Source: Cytophagales bacterium (GTDB lineage: Bacteria; Bacteroidota; Bacteroidia; Cytophagales; Spirosomataceae). From it: a stretch of DNA of 58,611 nt. Both the position numbers and the translations under genes were made by a program. The DNA is taken from the NCBI GenBank assembly GCA_013298025.1, contig JAAFJE010000026.1:1-58611 (forward strand). Direction: 5' to 3'. Under the pieces are notes generated by a model, which saw only the letters and a list, made by a program, of their open reading frames with translations, was not told the DNA's origin and did not search any database. Below, one piece after another: positions 51,973 to 58,611 of the stretch; the first letter of the stretch is position 1; each line of letters starts with the position of its first letter.

Positions 51973-53055
51973 ATGATGAAAATTCTTGATTTATATATTC
52001 TTAAAAAATTTTTAAAAACCTACTTTTTTGCGGTACTAATCATCGTGAGCATCATTATGGTAATTGATTATACCGAAAAAGTGGACGATTTTATCAACCG
52101 AAAAGCACCTACCAAAGAAATTCTCTTTGATTACTATCTTAATTTTATCCCTTATTGGGCCAATTATATCAGCCCCTTGATGGTGTTTATTGCCACGGTA
52201 TTTTTCACTGCCAACTTGGCAGCTCGTACCGAAATCATCGCTATTCTAAGCACGGGGGTAAGTTTTTTACGCCTCATGCGTCCTTATATGCTTGGGGCAA
52301 CCATCGTGGCAATTATTACCTTTTTTATGGTAGCGTGGGTGATTCCGATTGCCAACAAAACCCGTATAGCATTCGAGCGAAAATATGTGAAAGAAACTTA
52401 TTATTTTAGCGGAAGAGATGTACATATCAAGGTTGCACCCGAAGTGTATTCCTACATGGAAACCTACGATAGCAATTCTAATACAGGCTATAGATTTACC
52501 CTAGAAAAAATCACAGATAATACCTTAGCTACCAAGCTTTCTGCCGACCGCATCACTTGGGATTCTACCCGCCACAAGTGGACTATCCATGATTATCGCA
52601 TTCGTACTTTTTTACCCGATGGCAAAGAAAAGCTTCAATTTGGAACAAAAATAGACACAACGCTCAACCTTACGCCGAAAGATTTTGATAGCAATTATCA
52701 ATTACACGAAACCTTCACTTTACCAGAGTTAAACGCCCACATCAACAAACTCAACGCCCGTGGTGCCGATGGCATAGAGGTGTTTATTGTTGAAAAATAT
52801 ATGCGTTTTGCCAACCCTTTTGCCATCATCATCCTTACGGCTATGGGGCTGATTGTATCGGCAAGAAAGGCGAGGGGAGGCGTTGGTTTTCAGATAGCTT
52901 TGGGTTTTATTTTGGCTTTTGTTTATATTATGTTTTTTATGATGAGCAAAGGTATGGCCGAGTCGGGGGCTTTGCCACCTATTGTGGCGGTTTGGTTGCC
53001 TAATATCATTTTTGGAGGCATTGGCGTAATTATGTATTATACCGTTCCTCGATAA
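51973..53055 (+). CDS. LptF/LptG-family lipopolysaccharide export permease
   Basis: A protein of 360 residues. The N-terminal LDLYILKKFLKTYFFAVLII helix is the mark of the YjgP/YjgQ (LptF/LptG) family. Three helices, a periplasmic jellyroll (about residues 125-265), and three final helices follow. It moves LPS out of the inner membrane with the LptB ATPase, encoded elsewhere. LptF versus LptG cannot be decided from one copy. A second start (ATG at 51976) is equally possible. Confidence 0.88.
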   Translation: MMKILDLYILKKFLKTYFFAVLIIVSIIMVIDYTEKVDDFINRKAPTKEILFDYYLNFIPYWANYISPLMVFIATVFFTANLAARTEIIAILSTGVSFLRLMRPYMLGATIVAIITFFMVAWVIPIANKTRIAFERKYVKETYYFSGRDVHIKVAPEVYSYMETYDSNSNTGYRFTLEKITDNTLATKLSADRITWDSTRHKWTIHDYRIRTFLPDGKEKLQFGTKIDTTLNLTPKDFDSNYQLHETFTLPELNAHINKLNARGADGIEVFIVEKYMRFANPFAIIILTAMGLIVSARKARGGVGFQIALGFILAFVYIMFFMMSKGMAESGALPPIVAVWLPNIIFGGIGVIMYYTVPR

Positions 53056-53083
53056 AGTTTAGCATTTTTCCTGTACAAAAGCC

Positions 53084-53974
53084 ATGCAACGACCCCTAAA
53101 AGACTACTTTCAATTACATTTTATTGTACTCATTCTTGGCTTTACAGCCATTTTAGGAGCATTGATTTCGGTGCATTCGTTGAGTACAGTATTTTTTCGT
53201 ACAGGTATGGCTACCGTCGGGCTGTGGTTATATACAAGGTATAAAGGCATTTCGTTGACCATTCCTCGTACTACCTTGGGCAAACTCATTGGTATAGGAT
53301 TTATCATTGCATTGCATTGGTTTTTGTTTTTTTATGCCGCCAAAGTATCCAATGTAGCTATTTCTTTGGCGGGCTTTTCAACGGCTAGTTTGTGGACAAG
53401 CCTTATCGAACCGCTATGGTTTAGGCGTAAAGTAAGCCTGTTGGAAGTAGCCTTGGGCTTGGTGGTGATTGGTGGTTTGTATTTGATTTTTTTGTTTGAA
53501 TTTCGACATATCTTAGGGCTTTCGCTTGGAATTTTGGCGGCATTGCTTAGTGCCTTATTTTCGGTCATGAATGCCAAAATTGCCCATGAACATACGCCGC
53601 AAGTGATTACGTTCTACGAAATGCTTGGGGCGGCCATTACGTCTTTGGTTACGCTTTTGGTTCTGCAAGGCTCACCATTGTTGCCTTTCAACCAAATCAT
53701 TCCTCAAACATGGGATTGGCTTTGGCTGGGTATTTTGTCGTTAGTTTGTACGGTATATGCTTTTGCTAGTACGGTTGATTTACTCAAAAAGTTTTCTGCA
53801 TTTACTTTCAATCTTACCTTAAACCTTGAGCCTGTGTATGGTATTTTGTTTGCCTATTTTATTTTTGGTTCAAAAGAACAAATGTCGATGGGCTTTTATT
53901 GGGGGGCTGGTATTATCCTCGCATCAGTTTTAATGTATCCATTGTTGAAAAAACAAAAACAGCACACTTCGTAG
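53084..53974 (+). CDS. EamA/DMT-superfamily transporter
   Basis: A hydrophobic protein of 296 residues with ten membrane helices in two EamA repeats (about residues 1-140 and 150-290). Repeat landmarks are FYAAKVSNVAISLAGFSTAS near residue 85 and FNLTLNLEPVYGILFAYFIF near residue 245, where 'L-E-P-V' is typical of drug/metabolite transporters. Substrate is unknown. It follows the LptF/G gene by 29 nt and may be in the same transcript. Confidence 0.88.
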   Translation: MQRPLKDYFQLHFIVLILGFTAILGALISVHSLSTVFFRTGMATVGLWLYTRYKGISLTIPRTTLGKLIGIGFIIALHWFLFFYAAKVSNVAISLAGFSTASLWTSLIEPLWFRRKVSLLEVALGLVVIGGLYLIFLFEFRHILGLSLGILAALLSALFSVMNAKIAHEHTPQVITFYEMLGAAITSLVTLLVLQGSPLLPFNQIIPQTWDWLWLGILSLVCTVYAFASTVDLLKKFSAFTFNLTLNLEPVYGILFAYFIFGSKEQMSMGFYWGAGIILASVLMYPLLKKQKQHTS

Positions 53975-54152
53975 ATAAAGTAAAATTTTAACCATAAAAT
54001 ATACACCAAGAGCGTAATTTATGGCTAGGTTTCCCAAGGAAAAACACACTTTCCTTGATTATTTTCAGCATTCTTCTTTCAAAAATCACGCATAATTTTT
54101 AACTTTAGCTATATTAGAACGTCCTTACCCAAGCTGAAATTTGTTAAAAATT

Positions 54153-55346
54153 ATGTTTGATAGCTTCTCTTTTCTGTGCATATCGACCCATTTTAAAGGA
54201 AATGACTTTCTGAAATCCCTCAAATTGGCAGGGAATAAAGTCTATTTGCTTACCCATCGGCAGTTACAGCATCGCCCTTGGGCTTGGGATAGCATCGACA
54301 ATACGTTTTATTTAGAAGAAAAATACGATGGTTCGCTCGACCTACAAGCAACAATCCTGAGCATGAGCTATGTGATGCGCACCCGACGCATCGACAGAAT
54401 TGTGGCCCTCGACGACGTAGATGTAGAAACCGCCGCCGCTTTGCGTGAGCATTTTCGGATTCCGGGCATGGGGCAAAGCACCAGTCGCCATTTTCGTGAT
54501 AAACTTGCCATGCGTATCAAGGCAATTGAGGCAGGCATTGCTGTACCAGCTTTTTCTTCGCTTTTCAACGACAATGATTTATTTGTTTTTGCCCAAAAAG
54601 TAAAATTTCCGTGCGTGGTAAAGCCTCGCTTCAATACTTCGGCTTTTAGTGTAAAAAAAGTGAACAATGCGGCAGAATTATGGGAAGTGGTGCATCATTT
54701 GGGCGAGCATCGCCCCGATTATCTGGTAGAGCAGTTTCGTGCGGGTACCGTCTATCATGTCGATGCCCTTGGGATGCACGGTCATATCATTTTTTCTCGT
54801 TGCAGCGAATACCTCGAAGCACCCTTCGATGTGGTGCTGAGTTCGGGTATTTTTCGCTCGGCAATTTTGCCTTTTGGTTCAGAAGAAGAACAAATTTTAA
54901 CGCAATTAAATGATAAAATCCTAAAAACCTTCGGGATGCAATACAGTGCTTTGCATTCTGAATATATCAAAGATGCCGAAACGGGCGAATTGTTGTTTTT
55001 AGATACCGAAACGATTGTTGGAGGCGTACACACCGCCGAAATGGTAGAGGCTTCGTCGGGTATCAATCTTTGGCATGAGTGGGCTATGGTCGAAACGGCG
55101 GTAGCATGGGGTATTCCTTATCAATTGCCTAGCTTGCACTACAACTACGCAGGAATGCTCACTGCGCCTACTCGCCAACGACTGCCGAATGTGTTGCTTT
55201 TTGAAGACCCTGAAATTTATTGGAAAATGGATGAAGATTTTCAAGTAGGTTTGATTGTGCAATCGCCAGAGCGAGCTAGGGTCTTGGAATTGCTAGATAA
55301 GTATCGTAAACAAATTGCTCAATACACACAACGAAGGCAAGTATGA
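54153..55346 (+). CDS. ATP-grasp domain protein
   Basis: A cytoplasmic protein of 397 residues. The N-terminal part resembles a pre-ATP-grasp Rossmann-like domain (FLCISTHFKGNDFLKSLKLAG). The ATP-grasp core includes FPCVVKPRFNTSAFSVKKV (ATP-binding lysine, about residues 150-168), DYLVEQF, and FLDTETIVGGVHTAEM near residue 290, with the late acidic metal ligands. Such enzymes ligate a carboxylate to an amine or thiol. The partner substrates cannot be named. I start at the ATG at 54153; the only earlier in-frame start is a TTG at 54141. Confidence 0.8.
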   Translation: MFDSFSFLCISTHFKGNDFLKSLKLAGNKVYLLTHRQLQHRPWAWDSIDNTFYLEEKYDGSLDLQATILSMSYVMRTRRIDRIVALDDVDVETAAALREHFRIPGMGQSTSRHFRDKLAMRIKAIEAGIAVPAFSSLFNDNDLFVFAQKVKFPCVVKPRFNTSAFSVKKVNNAAELWEVVHHLGEHRPDYLVEQFRAGTVYHVDALGMHGHIIFSRCSEYLEAPFDVVLSSGIFRSAILPFGSEEEQILTQLNDKILKTFGMQYSALHSEYIKDAETGELLFLDTETIVGGVHTAEMVEASSGINLWHEWAMVETAVAWGIPYQLPSLHYNYAGMLTAPTRQRLPNVLLFEDPEIYWKMDEDFQVGLIVQSPERARVLELLDKYRKQIAQYTQRRQV

Positions 55347-55352
55347 TAAATA

Positions 55353-55402
55353 CAAAAAGCGTGTACAAAAAGAGATTTTCCCATTTTCGTACACGCTTTT
55401 TG
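55353..55402. terminator. Terminator with repeated A/T-tracts
   Basis: CAAAAAGCGTGTAC (55353-55366) and its exact complement (55389-55402), 22-base loop, with A- and T-runs on the outside. It serves the ATP-grasp gene and the convergent lipoprotein gene. Confidence 0.88.
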
Positions 55403-55415
55403 CCTCATTCAATCG

Positions 55416-55970
55416 CTAATTTACAGTCACTTCAAACTCAGCACTGAAATCGGTACTTCCTTTGGCTGTTCCATCTTTGATTGGTGTTCCGTTTTGAGGA
55501 GGTTGATGGTAAAGCACTACCTGTAGTTTTCCTGTTCCTGCTGCACCTACAACTGCCGAAGCTTGTAAGCCAATTTCATAATTGCGGCTATCTTTGTCGG
55601 TTCTTTTTACGGTCATCAGGCTAGTGGGCGTAGGCGTATAAACAAACAAATGCTCATCGCTTTTTTCCTCTATTTCAGTGGTAATATTTTCTACAGGATT
55701 TTTACTTTCGTCTAATACCGTCACCGCCAAGGTGTAAGTAGCGTTGGCTTTGAGCGTTATTTTATCAATAGTGGGAGCATTGCCTCCAATGCCATCTACA
55801 TCTTTATAAGTAAAAATGCTTGCCTTGCCATCCTTATCTGTAAATGTAAGTTTGAGCGTAGTAAGATTTTCACTATCATCTACGGGGTTTGGCTCATCTT
55901 TCTTGCAACTTGTCACGACAAAAAAGCTTGATAACAAAAGAAATAGTACTGGTTTTGTGTAAGGTCTCAT
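55416..55970 (-). CDS. Predicted lipoprotein of a metal-responsive locus
   Basis: A protein of 184 residues with a lipoprotein signal (LLLSSFFVVTSC, Cys22). The mature part, with TTLKLTFTDKDGKASIFTYKD, ITLKANATYTLAVTVLDESK and a tail with AEFEVTV, looks like a single beta-sandwich/lipocalin-like fold. I recall similar lipoproteins near zinc-uptake receptors in Bacteroidota, but the function is not established. It shares a divergent promoter region with the MerC/COG0523 operon and is covered by the same three palindromic boxes, so it is probably under the same metal control. Confidence 0.7.
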   Translation of the reverse strand: MRPYTKPVLFLLLSSFFVVTSCKKDEPNPVDDSENLTTLKLTFTDKDGKASIFTYKDVDGIGGNAPTIDKITLKANATYTLAVTVLDESKNPVENITTEIEEKSDEHLFVYTPTPTSLMTVKRTDKDSRNYEIGLQASAVVGAAGTGKLQVVLYHQPPQNGTPIKDGTAKGSTDFSAEFEVTVN

Positions 55971-55999
55971 TTGATTTATTGTTGATATAGTTTATATAA

Positions 56000-56095
56000 T
56001 GCAATAGTGTTGCAAAAATAAAGAATAATTATAATGTTTTCGCAACAATATTGCAAATATATATTTTCACCTCTTATATTTGCAATATTGTTGCA
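56000..56095. promoter_or_regulatory. Divergent promoters with three phased 15-bp palindromic operators (Zur-like)
   Basis: Three near-identical boxes: TGCAATAGTGTTGCA (56000-56014), CGCAACAATATTGCA (56041-56055, inverted) and TGCAATATTGTTGCA (56081-56095). All have 7-1-7 dyad symmetry. The minus promoter uses CAA at 56043-56045 (-33, TTG on that strand) and TATTTTTG (56020-56013). The plus promoter uses TTG 56051-56053 and TATATTTG (56075-56082). So box 2 covers both -33 elements, box 1 the minus -7, box 3 the plus -7. The boxes start 41 and 40 bp apart, about four helical turns. Repression by one metal sensor would shut both genes. Confidence 0.8.
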
Positions 56096-56114
56096 AATAT
56101 AAGAATGGTAATTT

Positions 56115-56495
56115 ATGAAAAATCTCATCAATAGCACTGCCGATTACGTAGGCATTGCGGGTTCGAGTCTTTGTTTGGTACACTGTTTGGCAACGCCAGT
56201 ATTGATGATTTTGCGTTGGTATGAATGTTGTTATTTTTTAGAGGCGGCTTGGTGGGATTATTGTTTTCTTCTCATTTGTTTCATCGCTGTTTTTTATACC
56301 ACCCGAACGCATCAGTCTGTGGGTTTGGTATGGGCGTTTTGGCTTGCATTTGGTGCTTTTGCTGTAGCCATTTTATTTGAAGACGATTTTGTTTTTGCTC
56401 CATACTTGGGTTATGGGGCTTCATTGCTGTTGATTATCATACATATTTTTAACATAAGATTTTGTAAAAAATGTCAAACAAAAAACTTCCAGTAA
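56115..56495 (+). CDS. MerC-domain membrane protein
   Basis: A protein of 126 residues with four membrane helices. The first helix holds [15 protein letters not shown] with the Cys-x-x-x-Cys pair of MerC-type proteins, and the C-terminus ends in FCKKCQTKN, a second thiol pair. MerC proteins in mercury operons import Hg(II). Bacteroidota copies next to COG0523 GTPases are probably zinc or other soft-metal handling. The stop overlaps the start of the GTPase gene by 25 nt, so the two are co-translated. Confidence 0.82.
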   Translation: MKNLINSTADYVGIAGSSLCLVHCLATPVLMILRWYECCYFLEAAWWDYCFLLICFIAVFYTTRTHQSVGLVWAFWLAFGAFAVAILFEDDFVFAPYLGYGASLLLIIIHIFNIRFCKKCQTKNFQ

Positions 56496-57679
56496 CCGTC
56501 CTAAGTGGATTCCTCGGTTCGGGTAAAACGACTTTGCTCAATCATATTTTGCATAATAAAGAAGACCTCAAAGTGGCTGTTATCGTAAATGATATGAGCG
56601 AAATCAATATAGATGCCCAATTGGTGAAACAAGAAAATGTGCTATCTCGTACCGAAGAGCGACTCGTAGAGATGTCGAACGGCTGTATTTGCTGTACCTT
56701 GCGAGAAGATTTGATGGTAGAAGTAGAAAAACTGGCCAAGGAAAATCGCTTCGATTATCTCATCATCGAATCAACGGGGATTTCCGAACCTTTGCCCGTG
56801 GCTCAAACCTTTTCTTATATAGACGAAAACAGTGGTATTGATTTGTCAAAATTTGCCCAACTCGATACAATGGTAACGGTTGTCGATTGTTTTAATTTTG
56901 CCAAAGATTTTGGTTCATTCGATACCATTTTTACAAGAAATCTAAATGAAAGCGACCCCAATGATGGGCGTACTATTGTCAACTTATTAACCGACCAAAT
57001 AGAATTTGCCAATGTTATTATCTTAAACAAAACGGATTTATTAACGCCTCACCAATTAGGAGAATTAAAAGCGATAATTCAAAAACTAAATCCTGATGCT
57101 AAAATCCTGACAAGTACTTTTGGTAAAGTAGCCCCTCAAGAGATTTTGCGTACAGGACTTTTCGATTTTGAAGTCGCTTCACAGTCGGCAGGATGGATGC
57201 AAGAATTGACTAAGCCCAACCATACGCCCGAAACAGAAGAGTATGGTATTAGTTCATTTGTTTTTAGAGATGCTCGTCCTTTTCATCCCGAAAGATTTTG
57301 GAATTACATCACGGAAAACTGGCCAGCAGGTATTATTCGCTCTAAAGGATTGTTTTGGTTGGCTTCTCGCCCGAAAGATGCCCTCAATTGGGGACAAGCC
57401 GGAGGCTCGCTCCGTGCCGATGCCGCAGGCACGTGGTGGGCTGGTGTGCCCGAATGGGAACGCCCTTTTTATGCTGCATGGAAAGAAAATAAAAAAGAAC
57501 TCATGAAACGCTGGGACAAACGCTTTGGCGATAGAATAAACGAATTGGTCATCATCGGACAAGAGTTAGACAAAACACAAATCCTACAAGAGTTGGAGGC
57601 TTGTTTATGCAATGAAGCAGAAATTCAACAAATGCAGGCTAAAAAGTCATTTAATGACCCCTTTCCTGTGTTTCAATAA
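56471..57679 (+). CDS. COG0523-family metal-chaperone GTPase (ZigA/YciC/CobW-like)
   Basis: A cytoplasmic GTPase of 402 residues. Walker A is GFLGSGKTT (13-21). The metal site Cys72-x-Cys74-Cys75 lies in [10 protein letters not shown], Walker B/switch is [10 protein letters not shown], and the base motif NKTD is present. The C-terminal CobW_C domain (from about residue 255) follows. Members deliver zinc or other metals to client enzymes and are commonly under Zur when in such operons. The ATG overlaps merC, and the promoter upstream carries three palindromic boxes. Confidence 0.92.
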   Translation: MSNKKLPVTVLSGFLGSGKTTLLNHILHNKEDLKVAVIVNDMSEINIDAQLVKQENVLSRTEERLVEMSNGCICCTLREDLMVEVEKLAKENRFDYLIIESTGISEPLPVAQTFSYIDENSGIDLSKFAQLDTMVTVVDCFNFAKDFGSFDTIFTRNLNESDPNDGRTIVNLLTDQIEFANVIILNKTDLLTPHQLGELKAIIQKLNPDAKILTSTFGKVAPQEILRTGLFDFEVASQSAGWMQELTKPNHTPETEEYGISSFVFRDARPFHPERFWNYITENWPAGIIRSKGLFWLASRPKDALNWGQAGGSLRADAAGTWWAGVPEWERPFYAAWKENKKELMKRWDKRFGDRINELVIIGQELDKTQILQELEACLCNEAEIQQMQAKKSFNDPFPVFQ

Positions 57680-57715
57680 ATGGATGACAAAAATTAAACT
57701 ATAATAAAACCAAGG

Positions 57716-57770
57716 AAAAATTATACCTTAATAAGGCAATTGATAATTGCCTTATTAAGGTATAATTTTT
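57716..57770. terminator. Long perfect-stem terminator before the rRNA operon
   Basis: TTATACCTTAATAAGGCAATT (57721-57741) is an exact complement of 57745-57765, with only a three-base loop, flanked by AAAAA and TTTTT, so the duplex can extend to 26 bp. It isolates the COG0523 operon from rRNA transcription. Confidence 0.9.
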
Positions 57771-57845
57771 TACAAAAAAATTTATTCCGTAAGTAATTGA
57801 GATTAAAAGGAATAGTAGTTTTTGCTCAATTTTTTTCAAAAACTA

Positions 57846-57877
57846 TTTGGAAAGAAGAATAAAAAGCAGGAATTTTG
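57846..57877 (+). promoter_or_regulatory. rRNA operon promoter P1
   Basis: TTTG (57846-57849), 20-nt spacer, GAATTTTG (57870-57877), then CACTCCCAAACGACGGG. One base differs from TAnnTTTG. This block is repeated ~97 bp downstream as P2. Confidence 0.75.
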
Positions 57878-57942
57878 CACTCCCAAACGACGGGGGAGGA
57901 GAAAAAGAGATGAGAGAGCGAAAAAATATTTTTCAAAAAATA

Positions 57943-57974
57943 TTTGGAGGTTAAAAAAAGTTTTTCTAATTTTG
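57943..57974 (+). promoter_or_regulatory. rRNA operon promoter P2
   Basis: TTTG (57943-57946), 20-nt spacer, TAATTTTG (57967-57974), a full consensus match. It is followed by CACTCCCAAACAACGGG, nearly the same as after P1. The 5' flanks (TTTTTTCAAAAA-CTATTTGGA versus TTTTTCAAAAAATATTTGGA) are also alike, so the two promoters arose by duplication. Confidence 0.85.
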
Positions 57975-58073
57975 CACTCCCAAACAACGGGAAAAGGCTA
58001 GAGCGAACGAGTGATAGCATCAAATCTTGGGTATTAAAATTCTGTAAAGAATTGAAGGTAAACAAGATAAAGA

Positions 58074-58082
58074 GTTCTTTGA
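58074..58082 (+). promoter_or_regulatory. BoxA-like antitermination element in the 16S leader
   Basis: GTTCTTTGA, close to the boxA consensus (TGCTCTTTA), about 110 nt before the 16S 5' end. Such elements load the Nus antitermination complex on rRNA transcripts. Position and sequence fit; function is inferred. Confidence 0.55.
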
Positions 58083-58190
58083 GGTATTGATAAGGAAATA
58101 ATAGCAAATACGACATTCTAAGAGACAAGAAGTGTGTTGATTACGCAACTTTTGAAAAAAAGGGAAGATAATCGACATTGAAAAATATTT

Positions 58191-58611
<421 letters not shown>

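Overview
The window looks like a chromosomal segment of a Bacteroidota bacterium of the order Cytophagales (a Spirosomataceae/Cytophagaceae-type relative). Four things point there: the first ~420 nt of a 16S rRNA gene at the right edge; promoters of the Bacteroidota type (TTTG, about 20 nt, TAnnTTTG); a type IX secretion (T9SS) sorting tail on a giant secreted protease; and typical family content (GldB-like lipoprotein, SIMPL, DUF4301, GT3 glycogen synthase, NagZ/beta-lactamase fusion). The genus cannot be fixed from the sequence alone.

Layout. 1-84: 5' end of a probable IS3-type transposase gene leaving the window. 194-5389: hydroxyproline epimerase, amino-acid permease and a secreted GH127 beta-L-arabinofuranosidase. 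Together these suggest use of hydroxyproline-linked arabinosides from plant cell-wall glycoproteins. Their intergenic gaps are filled with unusual 15-bp repeat arrays that begin at stop codons and run up to start codons. 5458-10737 (minus): DUF4301 protein, secreted amidohydrolase, SIMPL protein, KdsC-like phosphatase and a Rossmann/DUF2520 protein. 10888-10960: tRNA-Phe. 11260-15004 (plus): a split heterodisulfide-reductase-like Fe-S pair with an alpha/beta hydrolase between the halves, then a small conserved protein with its own promoter. 15061-19083 (minus): an AIM6-type phosphodiesterase fused to alkaline phosphatase, a GDPD and a glutaryl-CoA-dehydrogenase-like enzyme. 19206-20306 (minus): an AT-rich two-gene cassette of unknown function. 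20574-29089 (minus): a membrane-anchored MutS-like ATPase, then a complete TetR/TolC/adaptor/RND efflux operon with a candidate operator. 29454-39941: a cupin, a two-domain esterase-like protein, a 1310-residue T9SS subtilase, two envelope proteins, TatC and GlyA. 40140-49369: NagZ/beta-lactamase fusion, glycogen synthase, GH3-type adenylating enzyme, a beta-barrel protein and a GldB-like lipoprotein. 49558-55346 (plus): ABC exporter, Fur/Zur-type regulator, LptF/LptG permease, EamA transporter and an ATP-grasp protein.

55416-57679 is a compact, probably metal-responsive locus. A lipoprotein gene and a MerC-like/COG0523 GTPase operon diverge from a 145-bp region. It carries three near-identical 15-bp palindromes spaced 41 and 40 bp apart, placed exactly over the -33 and -7 elements of both divergent promoters. 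The Fur-family gene 4 kb away is an obvious candidate regulator. 57680-58611 holds a strong terminator, tandem duplicated rRNA promoters, a boxA-like element and the start of 16S rRNA.

All calls come from reading the sequence. No database search or folding was run.
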